Shown here in pieces: positions 1 through 7,953 of a stretch of DNA of 64,000 nucleotides. How positions within the stretch are numbered: position 1 is the stretch's first letter; every line of letters starts with the position of its first letter. Source of the stretch: Lactobacillus sp. ESL0679 (GTDB lineage: Bacteria > Bacillota > Bacilli > Lactobacillales > Lactobacillaceae); the NCBI RefSeq assembly GCF_029433515.1, contig NZ_JAQTIG010000008.1, forward strand, positions 44,219 through 108,218, in the 5' to 3' direction. The notes under the pieces are model-generated. The model saw nothing but the letters and a program-made list of their open reading frames with translations, made no database searches and was not told the origin of the DNA. A program made the position numbers and the translations under genes.

Positions 1-1
1 C

Positions 2-397
2 TATATTGAGGGGCAATTGTTTGAGAATTTTCGCGGTGATGGCTTATGCGTGTCAACGCCAACTGGCTCAACTGCTTACAACAAGTCGCTTGGCGGCGCC
101 GTGATTCATCCGCGGTTAAAAGCCTTGCAAATGGCTGAGATTGCCTCGATTAATAATCGGGTATTTCGGACTTTGTCTTCGCCGATTGTGATTGCGCCTG
201 ACCAGTGGATTACGATTGTTCCGGATGCCGATCATTTGGTGATGACAATTGACGGTCAGCGTATTGATGTTCGCAATGCGAAAAAGATTACTTATCGGAT
301 TTCGCAAAAGGTAATTCGCTTTGATCGTTTTGGTCACACCCGATTTTGGTCGCGGGTGCAGAGTGCCTTTATTGGTGATAAAGATGACACTATTTAA
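2..397 (+). CDS. nadK: NAD kinase, C-terminal part (5' end outside window)
   Basis: NAD kinase phosphorylates NAD to NADP in the cytoplasm. Only the C-terminal ~131 residues are present; the frame is open from base 2, so the start lies before the window. The family's diagnostic glycine/threonine-rich block is visible as [18 protein letters not shown], followed by GGAVIHP and the late beta-rich domain ([13 protein letters not shown]). The stop lies 14 bases inside the next gene, the RluA-type synthase, which suggests translational coupling. A nadK-rluA pairing is common in Firmicutes. Identity is secure; the upstream half cannot be judged. Confidence 0.93.
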   Translation, partial: YIEGQLFENFRGDGLCVSTPTGSTAYNKSLGGAVIHPRLKALQMAEIASINNRVFRTLSSPIVIAPDQWITIVPDADHLVMTIDGQRIDVRNAKKITYRISQKVIRFDRFGHTRFWSRVQSAFIGDKDDTI

Positions 398-1271
398 GTT
401 AAAATTTACAAGTGATAGCCCCCAAAAATTAGGGGCTTTTTTAATGAAGAATGGCTTTTCAAAGCAAGCCGTTAATAATGCCAAAAATCACGATGGTCTA
501 ATATTGGTTAACCATAAACGGCGCTACACAAGTTACCAATTGCATTGCGGTGATGAAATTATTTTTGTACCGGGTCAAGAAAAGGCGAACCCGTGGTTGC
601 GGCCCTCAAATAAGCCGTTAAATATCATTAAAGAAACGGCCAATTATTTGGTTGTAAACAAGCCAGCTGGCGTTTTGTCGATACCTTCACGTTATGAGGA
701 CGATGACGCTCTAGTTAATCGTGCTTTAGGATATTTTGCGCAAGATAAAGGAATAGCTAAACCGCATGTAATTACTCGTCTTGACCGTGATACTTCGGGG
801 TTAGTTTTAATTGGCAAGAATCCGATTGCCCACGCGCGTTTTGCCAAGCTAAGTAAGAATGATTTTGTAAAAAAATACCATGCTGTGGTGCACGGCAATT
901 TTGTGGAAAATAAGTTAATGGGGATGATTAAGGCGCCGATCAGTCAAAAAGCCGGCACGGTTGTGCGGCAAGTTGATCCTGCAGGGCAACCAGCTGCCAC
1001 TGAATACCGCGTTCTTGAGCAAGTATCTGGTGCCAGCCTAGTTGAATTGTGGCTGTTTACAGGTCGCACGCACCAGATTCGCGTACATATGCAGTCGATT
1101 GGACATCCGTTATTTGGTGATCCGCTTTATGGCGTGGCGGATAAGTTTACAAGACAAGCTTTGAATTGCTATTATTTGGCTTTTCCGGACCCTTTTGCAA
1201 ATCGGCAAGTGGAAATTAAAATTGCGGAGCCAGATGATATGCGGCAATTATGGCAAGAATTGAAAAAATAA
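384..1271 (+). CDS. RluA family 23S rRNA pseudouridine synthase
   Basis: Converts uridine to pseudouridine in RNA, most probably 23S rRNA, in the cytoplasm. 295 residues from the ATG chosen at 384; an upstream in-frame extension would lie wholly inside nadK and is not credible. The catalytic motif [15 protein letters not shown] is present with the essential Asp (the usual preceding His is Thr here: VITRLD), and the conserved [10 protein letters not shown] and [10 protein letters not shown] motifs follow. The N-terminal ~60 residues resemble an S4-like RNA-binding segment. It overlaps nadK by 14 bases. The exact RluA/RluD-type target cannot be told from sequence, so no symbol is given. Confidence 0.9.
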   Translation: MTLFKLKFTSDSPQKLGAFLMKNGFSKQAVNNAKNHDGLILVNHKRRYTSYQLHCGDEIIFVPGQEKANPWLRPSNKPLNIIKETANYLVVNKPAGVLSIPSRYEDDDALVNRALGYFAQDKGIAKPHVITRLDRDTSGLVLIGKNPIAHARFAKLSKNDFVKKYHAVVHGNFVENKLMGMIKAPISQKAGTVVRQVDPAGQPAATEYRVLEQVSGASLVELWLFTGRTHQIRVHMQSIGHPLFGDPLYGVADKFTRQALNCYYLAFPDPFANRQVEIKIAEPDDMRQLWQELKK

Positions 1272-1281
1272 GCATCAAAAA

Positions 1282-1307
1282 AAGAGTTGTGTTTATGCAC
1301 AACTCTT
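1282..1307. terminator. bidirectional terminator between rluA-type gene and lactonase gene
   Basis: A 10-bp stem (AAGAGTTGTG / CACAACTCTT) with a 6-base loop lies between two convergent genes. A-rich and T-rich flanks would let it work in both directions. Confidence 0.85.
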
Positions 1308-1312
1308 ATTAA

Positions 1313-2335
1313 TCATTCGAATAATACGCATGTGCCTTCTGGTACGGCAATATCCTTTTGGATAGGTGTTAGACAACCATTGTTGGCATCACGGGTGTAA
1401 AGCGTGGCGTTATCTGTATTTTGATTAGCAACAACAACGTATTCTTCGTTTTTATCCCAGTTAAAGTCACGTGGGAACTCGCCAAACGTGGAAACTCGTT
1501 GAGCAAGTTGCAAGGTGTGGTCAGACTTAACACCAAACACGGTGATTGAGTTATGGCCTCTATTAGAGACGTAAACGTACTTGCCATCGCTGCTCATCCG
1601 AATTGCAGCGGCGCCATTATGTTCAGTGTAGTCTTCTGGAATGGTTGAATAAGTTGCAATATTTTCAAAAGTCCAATTATTTTCATCGAACTTAACGACA
1701 TTAACTTTGCTGGATAATTCGCCAGCAACGTAAAAGTAGTTGCCATCGGGGCTAAAAGTAATGTGGCGACTGCCAAAGCCCGGTTCGTTCTGGTAGCTAG
1801 CCAGGTGCTTCAGTTTGTTATTGCTTAATGCATAAAAGTCGACACAATCATTACCCAAGTCGCAGCTAACGAGGTTACCGTTAGGTGTTTCATTGAAGAA
1901 GTGTGGATGCGGACCATCGACTTGCTCAGGCCGCGGACCCAACGTATCAGCAGTATGCGTTACTGAATCGAGCAAGGTTAATTTACCATCCCCAGTGTAA
2001 GAAAAGACTGCTAACACGGCTGTATGATAATTGGCGGTGTAGAGCAGTTTTTGCTGTTTGTTGATGCCAACATATGCAGGAGATGAGCCAGCTGTTAAAT
2101 AAGAATCAGTTTCTTGATATGCACCGTTAACTAATTTGTAGGCGCTAATTCCGCCTTTATCGCCAGCATTATTAATCGTAAAAATCAGGTCGCTATCTTG
2201 AACAAAGTAGGTTGGACCACCAATTTTAATAATTTCTTTTGCCTGGCCAACTTTAGCCGAATCCTTGGTCTCAAGCGGTAATTCGTAAATTCCGGTGGCT
2301 GCTTTTTTAGTGTAGCCGCCAATTAATAGCCTCAT
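1313..2335 (-). CDS. lactonase family beta-propeller protein (6-phosphogluconolactonase-like)
   Basis: Predicted cytoplasmic seven-bladed beta-propeller of 340 residues in the YkgB/Pgl lactonase family, which hydrolyses 6-phosphogluconolactone in the oxidative pentose phosphate branch. The repeated blades show as recurring strands such as YVYVSNRGHNSITVFGV, HFFNETPNGNLVSCDLG and ITFSPDGNYFYVAGE, with the family's His/Asp/Glu-rich surface residues. There is no signal peptide. The start follows a TGGAGG ribosome site (ACCTCC on the plus strand at 2342-2347). It is transcribed alone, divergent from the ATPase gene. Substrate is inferred from family, not proven. Confidence 0.85.
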   Translation of the reverse strand: MRLLIGGYTKKAATGIYELPLETKDSAKVGQAKEIIKIGGPTYFVQDSDLIFTINNAGDKGGISAYKLVNGAYQETDSYLTAGSSPAYVGINKQQKLLYTANYHTAVLAVFSYTGDGKLTLLDSVTHTADTLGPRPEQVDGPHPHFFNETPNGNLVSCDLGNDCVDFYALSNNKLKHLASYQNEPGFGSRHITFSPDGNYFYVAGELSSKVNVVKFDENNWTFENIATYSTIPEDYTEHNGAAAIRMSSDGKYVYVSNRGHNSITVFGVKSDHTLQLAQRVSTFGEFPRDFNWDKNEEYVVVANQNTDNATLYTRDANNGCLTPIQKDIAVPEGTCVLFE

Positions 2336-2496
2336 ATTTTAACCTCCAATTAAATTTTGTAATATAATTGCCTCTAATAAGTATAGCACGAGGTGCAATT
2401 ATTTAATTTTAGGTAGTTAACTTTTGTAAAAAAAGTGTTAAAGTAGATTGTCGACTTTTTTAAAAGTAGGAAATTTTAGTTAAGAAGGTACCGTTA

Positions 2497-5262
2497 ATGG
2501 ACGAAAGTAAAATTCGTGAACTTTATGCAAAAAACGATATTGCAGAAGTTTTTACAAATTTAAATTCCTCATCCGATGGCCTAAGCTCACAAGAAGCTGC
2601 CAAAAGACTGCAAAAATATGGTTCTAACGAGATTAAAAAGTCTCAAGAAGAATCACAGTGGAAAGTATTTTTTAAAAATTTTGTCAGTATGATGGCAATT
2701 TTGTTGTGGATCTCAGGTGCGATTGCGATGTTCAGTGGCACAATTGAATTGGGAATCGCAATCTGGATGGTTAACATCATCAATGGCCTGTTTAGTTTTT
2801 GGCAAGAACGTGCGGCTAAAAGGGCAACTGACGCCTTGAACAATATGTTGCCGACTTATGTGCAGGTCATTCGTGATGGCAAAAAAGTGCAGATTGATTC
2901 TAAGGAATTGGTTCCTGGTGACGTATTTGTATTGCAGGCTGGGAATGCAATTCCTGCTGATGCTCGGCTAATTTCAGCAAGTTCAATGCAGGTTGACCAG
3001 AGTGCCTTAAACGGCGAGTCGGTGCCAGAATCTAAGACGACAAAGTATGATCCCGGTGAGGGTAGTTATGCTGAGACTAACTTGGTTTATTCAGGGACGA
3101 CAGTTGGTGCCGGAACGGCGCGGGCAATTGCCTTTGCGACGGGAATGGACACCGAATTTGGTCGCATTGCGCAATTGACCCAAAAGCAAGACAAGGTTGA
3201 TAGCCCGTTAACTCAAGAGCTTAACCGGTTGACCAAGCAATTATCAATTATTGCGGTTTCGATTGGGGTATTGTTCTTAATTGCAGCGATTTTCTTTGTT
3301 AAGTATCCATTTGCTAAGGCGTTTATCTTTGCGTTAGGGATGATTGTTGCCTTTATTCCGGAAGGTTTGCTGCCAACGGTTACTCTAAGTTTGGCGCAGG
3401 GTGTTCGCCGAATGGCGAAAAAGCACGCCTTGGTTAAAGAACTGAACTCAGTTGAAACCTTGGGTGAAACAACAGTTATTTGTTCCGATAAGACTGGGAC
3501 ATTGACCCAAAACCAAATGACAATTCATTATATCTGGACCTTGAAAAACGAATATAAGGTTACGGGTAATGGCTATGTTAATAATGGTCAAGTTGAATTA
3601 AACGGTAAGCAATTGTGGTATGAAGAAAACCCAGATTTACATAAGTTGATTCAGATTGCTTCGCTTGATAATGACACCGCGGTGCAGTCAAGTAAGGTTA
3701 AGGGTGGCAAGCCTAAAATTTTGGGGACACCAACCGAAGCTTCATTAATTATCATGGCGCAAAAGGCTGGTTTTGACCGGCAAAAAGTGTTGGTTAAGTA
3801 TCCAAGAATGCGCGAATTACCGTTTGATTCTGATCGAAAGCGAATGACGACGATTCACCGCTGGAATGATAAACAATACATCATCTTCACTAAGGGTTCC
3901 TTCAGTGATGTGCTTAAGCAATGTGATCAAGTACAAGTTGATGGTCAAGTACGACCAATGACCCAAGATGATATTGACCGAGCTAATAAGGCTAATGCGC
4001 AATACGCTGCTCAAGGATTGCGGAGTATGGCAATGGCTTATCGGATTGTTGACAAAGCTGACACTGATGTCGCTAAGTTAACAATTGATACAGCCGAGAC
4101 ACACTTGGTCTTTGTTGGATTAACGACAATGAGTGATCCGCCACGGCCAGAAATTTATAATGCTGTTAGACGCTGTCACGAAGCCAAGATTAAGATTATC
4201 ATGGTTACAGGTGACTCAAAGCTTACAGCTAAGTCTGTTGCGGTTCAAATCGGATTAACTTCTGATAAAGCGCGCGTTATTTCTGGAACAGAACTTGAGG
4301 CGATGAGCGATGATGAGTTGCGTGAAGCCTTGAAGGGAGAAGTTATTTTCGCTCGAGTTGCTCCTGAACAAAAGTACAAGGTTGTTAAGACTTTACAAGA
4401 AAATGGTGAAATTGTTGCCTCAACAGGTGATGGTGTTAATGACGCGCCAGCCTTAAAGCAAGCTGACATTGGGATTGCAATGGGGATGACTGGTACTGAT
4501 GTTGCTAAAGACGCTGCCAATATTATCTTGACTGATGATAACTTTGCTTCAATTGTTGCCGCAATTGAAGAAGGTCGGGCCGTTTACAGCAACATTCGGA
4601 AGTTCTTGACGTATATTTTGACGTCTAATGTTCCTGAAGCCTTTCCGTCAATCTTGTTTCTTTTCTCCGGTGGTTTGATTCCACTCCCAATGACAGTTAT
4701 GCAAATCCTAACGGTTGACCTTGGAACAGATATGCTGCCAGCATTAGGGCTTGGTGGTGAGGCCGTTGACCCAGACGTGATGAAGCAAGCTCCGAGAAAG
4801 CGTAATGAGCACTTGCTCAATCGCAGTGTTATCCTCCATGCATTCTTATGGTATGGCTTGATTTCAAGTATTATCTCGATTGGCGCATACTTCTTTGTCA
4901 ACTCGCAAAATGGTTGGCCGCAAGTTGCCTTAGCCTCCAGTGGTCCTGTTTATATGCGGGCAACAACGATGGTCTTGGGTGCAATTGTCTTTACTCAGGT
5001 TGCCAATGTTTTGAACTGCCGGACCAACAAGGTTTCGATTTTCAAGAAGGGCTTGTTCAGCAATCACAATATTTGGTACGGGATTATCTTTGAAATCCTG
5101 CTCTTCCTTATTTTGACAGTAACACCTGGTTTACAACAATTATTCAACACGACAAGATTGTTACCAACAGATTGGTTATTCCTCTTCTGCCTGCCAATTC
5201 CACTTGTGTTAATTGATGAATTACGTAAATGGCTCTTTTTCCATAAAAAAGTTAAAGAATAA
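2497..5262 (+). CDS. P2-type cation-transporting ATPase
   Basis: Membrane ATPase of 921 residues that pumps a cation using ATP. Order seen: N-terminal cation-ATPase domain, two helices, A-domain with LNGES near residue 171, helix M4 motif PEGLLPTVTLSLA near 288, phosphorylation motif DKTGT at about 331, hinge TGDGVNDAP near 644, then C-terminal helices with VDLGTDMLPALGLGGE. PEGLL, TVT, DKTGTLTQN and LGTDM are closer to the Na,K-ATPase-like (P2C) motifs than to the PEGLP of calcium pumps, so Na+ or K+ coupling is possible and the ion is uncertain. It has its own terminator and sits alone. A weak AAGG ribosome site precedes the ATG. Confidence 0.9.
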   Translation: MDESKIRELYAKNDIAEVFTNLNSSSDGLSSQEAAKRLQKYGSNEIKKSQEESQWKVFFKNFVSMMAILLWISGAIAMFSGTIELGIAIWMVNIINGLFSFWQERAAKRATDALNNMLPTYVQVIRDGKKVQIDSKELVPGDVFVLQAGNAIPADARLISASSMQVDQSALNGESVPESKTTKYDPGEGSYAETNLVYSGTTVGAGTARAIAFATGMDTEFGRIAQLTQKQDKVDSPLTQELNRLTKQLSIIAVSIGVLFLIAAIFFVKYPFAKAFIFALGMIVAFIPEGLLPTVTLSLAQGVRRMAKKHALVKELNSVETLGETTVICSDKTGTLTQNQMTIHYIWTLKNEYKVTGNGYVNNGQVELNGKQLWYEENPDLHKLIQIASLDNDTAVQSSKVKGGKPKILGTPTEASLIIMAQKAGFDRQKVLVKYPRMRELPFDSDRKRMTTIHRWNDKQYIIFTKGSFSDVLKQCDQVQVDGQVRPMTQDDIDRANKANAQYAAQGLRSMAMAYRIVDKADTDVAKLTIDTAETHLVFVGLTTMSDPPRPEIYNAVRRCHEAKIKIIMVTGDSKLTAKSVAVQIGLTSDKARVISGTELEAMSDDELREALKGEVIFARVAPEQKYKVVKTLQENGEIVASTGDGVNDAPALKQADIGIAMGMTGTDVAKDAANIILTDDNFASIVAAIEEGRAVYSNIRKFLTYILTSNVPEAFPSILFLFSGGLIPLPMTVMQILTVDLGTDMLPALGLGGEAVDPDVMKQAPRKRNEHLLNRSVILHAFLWYGLISSIISIGAYFFVNSQNGWPQVALASSGPVYMRATTMVLGAIVFTQVANVLNCRTNKVSIFKKGLFSNHNIWYGIIFEILLFLILTVTPGLQQLFNTTRLLPTDWLFLFCLPIPLVLIDELRKWLFFHKKVKE

Positions 5263-5270
5263 AAATAATA

Positions 5271-5302
5271 AAAACCGCTTATATATTAGGTAAGCGGTTT
5301 TT
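5271..5302 (+). terminator. terminator after the P-type ATPase
   Basis: An 11-bp stem (AAAACCGCTTA / TAAGCGGTTTT) followed by T residues lies 8 bases after the ATPase stop. Confidence 0.85.
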
Positions 5303-5306
5303 ATTA

Positions 5307-5315
5307 TGCTAAAAT
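5307..5315 (+). promoter_or_regulatory. extended -10 promoter for the PTS IIA gene
   Basis: TGCTAAAAT matches an extended -10 element (TGn-TAAAAT) directly after the terminator and 23 bases before the next gene's start. No good -35 is visible, which fits an extended -10 promoter. Confidence 0.5.
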
Positions 5316-5338
5316 TAACTATTAAGGAGCATTAAAAA

Positions 5339-5719
5339 ATGAAATGGATATCTACAATAACGCAAATTGGTAAACAAGCAATTAACCCGAAAGATAAAAT
5401 GGTTATTTTGTTTGGTGAAAATGTTACTAAAGACTTAGTTGATGTATCGGTGATCCAAAAGTTTAGTGTGCAGACACCTGATAGTACATTCGTTTTTAAA
5501 AAGGGTGATACTATCACAATTGATGGTCAAACCTATGTTGCTGCGTTTGTTGGCAGTATGGTTGAAAGTAACATGCGCGCCTTGGGTCATGCAACTTTAT
5601 TTTTAGACCAGAAGAAGCCCAAGAACCCATTAGCCAATGGTATTTATCTTGAATTGGATGCTAAACAGACGCTGCCAGAATTCAAGGTAGATGATGACAT
5701 TGTCTACGAACACATATAA
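5339..5719 (+). CDS. PTS glucitol/sorbitol-type IIA protein, orphan
   Basis: Cytoplasmic 126-residue protein matching the PTS IIA-Gut family (SrlB/GutA type), which carries phosphate from HPr to a IIB domain. The family features FKKGDTITIDGQTY and the block VGSMVESNMRALGHATLFLD are visible; the His of LGHATLF is a conserved family residue. No IIB or IIC genes lie nearby, nor sorbitol dehydrogenase, so it may serve a regulatory or non-sorbitol role. It has its own extended -10 promoter and an AAGGAG ribosome site. The downstream permease starts 13 bases after it and may be cotranscribed. Confidence 0.85.
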   Translation: MKWISTITQIGKQAINPKDKMVILFGENVTKDLVDVSVIQKFSVQTPDSTFVFKKGDTITIDGQTYVAAFVGSMVESNMRALGHATLFLDQKKPKNPLANGIYLELDAKQTLPEFKVDDDIVYEHI

Positions 5720-5732
5720 TTAGGATGGTTTA

Positions 5733-6935
5733 ATGGAAAATCAACGAAAACACTTAAAGCGCAGTATTTTTGAAAAATGGTTTTTAAATAATCGCTTTAG
5801 TATTGTGTTGCTTAATGTCTTATTGTTCTTCCTTGTGATTTGGTTGTTCAATAAGATTTCTTTTGTTTTAAATCCAGCACGGCTGTTTTTTAGTGCGATC
5901 TTGCCGCCGCTTTTACTAGCAGTAATTCAATATTACATTATGAATCCACTGGTAGATATGCTTGAGCGTAAGTTTAAAGTGCCACGAGTTATTACCATTG
6001 CTGGACTTTTTATCTTAGTAGCAGTGCTGCTTGTTTGGATTGTCAACACGCTTTTGCCGATTATTCAAAGTCAGATTAATTCGTTAGTTAAGCATTGGCC
6101 CTACATTTGGCATAATGCAACTATCGTTATCCAGGATAAGTTAAGTGATCCGCAATTTCATAGTGTTAAAAACAACATTAACGATGCTATCACGCATGCG
6201 CAAAACATGTTATTCAAGTCGAGTCAAACAGCGATTAACGCAGCGCTAGATAATATTTCATCGGCCATTAGTATTATTACCATTATTTTCATGACAGTTG
6301 TCACAGCACCGTTTATCCTGTTTTTTATGCTAAAAGACGGCCACCAATTACGACCATATATTACGGAATTTGCTCCCAAACGCTGGCAAGAAAGTTTTAG
6401 TAAATTATTATATGAAATCAATGCTGCTTTAGCTTCATATATTCGTGGTCAGATAACCGTTGCTTTTTGGGTTGGCATTATGTTTTCAATTGGCTACACT
6501 ATTATTGGGCAGCCATACGCAATTGCTTTGGCGGTTTTAAGTGGTGTTTTAAACTTGATTCCGTATTTTGGAACGTTTATTGCCTTTATTCCGGCTTTAG
6601 TGATTGCAATTATGATCTCGGTGCCAATGCTAGTTAAGGTGATCATTGTGTTTGCGGTTGAGCAAACAATTGAGTCGCGGGTAATTAGTCCACTGGTCTT
6701 GGGTAATAAGATGGAAATGCATCCAGTGACCACGATTTTGCTCTTAATCGGCGCCAGCTCTGTTTGGGGTCTTTGGGGTGTGATTTTTGGGATTCCGATT
6801 TATGCAATCTTGAAAATTATTATCATGCGCGTGTACAATTATTACCGTAAGGTTTCGCAGGTTTTTGCGGAGGATAAGAATGTTGCTTTAACCACAGAAG
6901 CTACAAATAAAAAAGAAAAAATAACAAAAGAATAG
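5733..6935 (+). CDS. AI-2E family transporter (YdbI/YtvI/PerM type)
   Basis: Integral membrane protein of 400 residues with about eight predicted helices, in the AI-2E transporter family. Members have been linked to autoinducer-2 export, sodium/proton exchange or cell envelope stress; the substrate here is unknown. The helical pattern includes a first helix near residues 20-45, a soluble segment (residues ~110-160), and late helices with the family signature IPYFGTFIAFIPALVIA and GLWGVIFGIPIYAILK. The basic C-terminal tail is lysine rich. An AGGATGG ribosome site precedes the start. It is followed by its own terminator. Confidence 0.88.
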   Translation: MENQRKHLKRSIFEKWFLNNRFSIVLLNVLLFFLVIWLFNKISFVLNPARLFFSAILPPLLLAVIQYYIMNPLVDMLERKFKVPRVITIAGLFILVAVLLVWIVNTLLPIIQSQINSLVKHWPYIWHNATIVIQDKLSDPQFHSVKNNINDAITHAQNMLFKSSQTAINAALDNISSAISIITIIFMTVVTAPFILFFMLKDGHQLRPYITEFAPKRWQESFSKLLYEINAALASYIRGQITVAFWVGIMFSIGYTIIGQPYAIALAVLSGVLNLIPYFGTFIAFIPALVIAIMISVPMLVKVIIVFAVEQTIESRVISPLVLGNKMEMHPVTTILLLIGASSVWGLWGVIFGIPIYAILKIIIMRVYNYYRKVSQVFAEDKNVALTTEATNKKEKITKE

Positions 6936-6937
6936 AA

Positions 6938-6966
6938 GAAGTGTGGTTGTGAGCCACGCTTTTTTA
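6938..6966 (+). terminator. terminator after AI-2E family gene
   Basis: A GTGTGG / CCACGC stem with a 7-base loop and a T6 tail lies directly after the stop and before trmL. Confidence 0.75.
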
Positions 6967-6980
6967 TTAAGGAGAAAACT

Positions 6981-7538
6981 ATGACGAATCACGTTGTGTT
7001 GTATGAACCGTTGATGCCAGCTAACACTGGTAATATTGCTCGGACTTGTGCGGGGACAAATACAGTGCTAGATTTGATTGAGCCATTGGGCTTTCAGATT
7101 GACGATAAAAAGATGAAGCGCGCGGGACTTGATTATTGGGATAAGGTAGATGTCAAGCGCCACGATGACCTAGAAGCATTTTTAAAAACATTAGGTCCGC
7201 AAGACGAGATGTACTTAATTTCGAAGTTTTCAGCGAAAAATTATGCTGAGGTTGATTATACTGACCCAGATAAAAATTATTACTTTGTTTTTGGAAAAGA
7301 AACAACTGGCTTGCCTGAAACCTTCATGCGCGAGTACTATGACCGCAATTTGCGTATTCCAATGTCGGATAATATTCGCTGTTATAACCTATCTAACTCT
7401 GTGGCAATGGTCTTACTTGAGGCGCTGCGCCAGCAAGGCTTTCCGAATATGGAAACGGCCCATCATTACGAAAATGACAAATTGAAGGATGATTATAATC
7501 GCCCTGAGCGTTACGAAAGAAATTTAGGAGAAGAATAA
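6981..7538 (+). CDS. trmL: tRNA (cytidine/uridine-34 2'-O)-methyltransferase
   Basis: SPOUT-class methyltransferase of 185 residues that 2'-O-methylates the wobble base of tRNA-Leu isoacceptors, using SAM, as a dimer. Visible signatures are the N-terminal EPLMPANTGNIARTCAGT, the SAM-site FGKETTGLP, and the trefoil-knot block IPMSDNIRCYNLSNSVAMVL. Length is slightly above the ~155-residue core because of a charged C-terminal tail. An AAGGAG ribosome site precedes the ATG. The DUF1149 gene follows after 3 bases, so the two are probably coupled. Confidence 0.93.
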   Translation: MTNHVVLYEPLMPANTGNIARTCAGTNTVLDLIEPLGFQIDDKKMKRAGLDYWDKVDVKRHDDLEAFLKTLGPQDEMYLISKFSAKNYAEVDYTDPDKNYYFVFGKETTGLPETFMREYYDRNLRIPMSDNIRCYNLSNSVAMVLLEALRQQGFPNMETAHHYENDKLKDDYNRPERYERNLGEE

Positions 7539-7541
7539 ATA

Positions 7542-7934
7542 ATGGATTTTGTTAAGGAAACACCAGTGATGGTTAAGAACTTTCACTATGACATTAATGA
7601 AGAATCAGAAACAAAGGATCAAGTTAATTTTGGTCTGAAAAAGGTTGAAAAACAAAATGATGACGGGACAACTGATGCTGGTAAAGATGGCAATTACTTT
7701 GATGTGACAGTTATTTTTGATGTTGCACCAGCTCCCGGAGAATTTTCTGTGAGTGGGATGATTAGTCAAATCGTTCAAATTAAGGACTATTTTGGTGATG
7801 GCAGCGATCTCGATAAGACCGACTACAAGCTGCTCAGCCGCCCGTTAGTTGAGTATATTGAGACTTTAACTTATGAAGTTACGCAAATTACCTTGGATCA
7901 ACCAGTTAATTTGAACTTCCAAGCTAATTTTTAG
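7542..7934 (+). CDS. DUF1149 family protein
   Basis: Soluble 130-residue acidic protein resembling the DUF1149 family of lactobacilli and streptococci, a SecB-like fold family of unknown function. It begins MDFVKETPVMVKNFHYD and has an even mix of beta-strand-like segments (FDVTVIFDVAPAPGEFSV) without signal peptide or helices. It starts 3 bases after trmL and 19 bases before ftsK, so it probably belongs to the same transcript. A chaperone-like or anti-toxin role is only suggested by the fold family; function is not known. Confidence 0.75.
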   Translation: MDFVKETPVMVKNFHYDINEESETKDQVNFGLKKVEKQNDDGTTDAGKDGNYFDVTVIFDVAPAPGEFSVSGMISQIVQIKDYFGDGSDLDKTDYKLLSRPLVEYIETLTYEVTQITLDQPVNLNFQANF

Positions 7935-7953
7935 GCCCTAATTAGGTGCAATT

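Noticed and set aside
116..484. 122-codon minus-strand frame opposite nadK and rluA
   Set aside because: Spans the overlap of two real genes and has no family signature.
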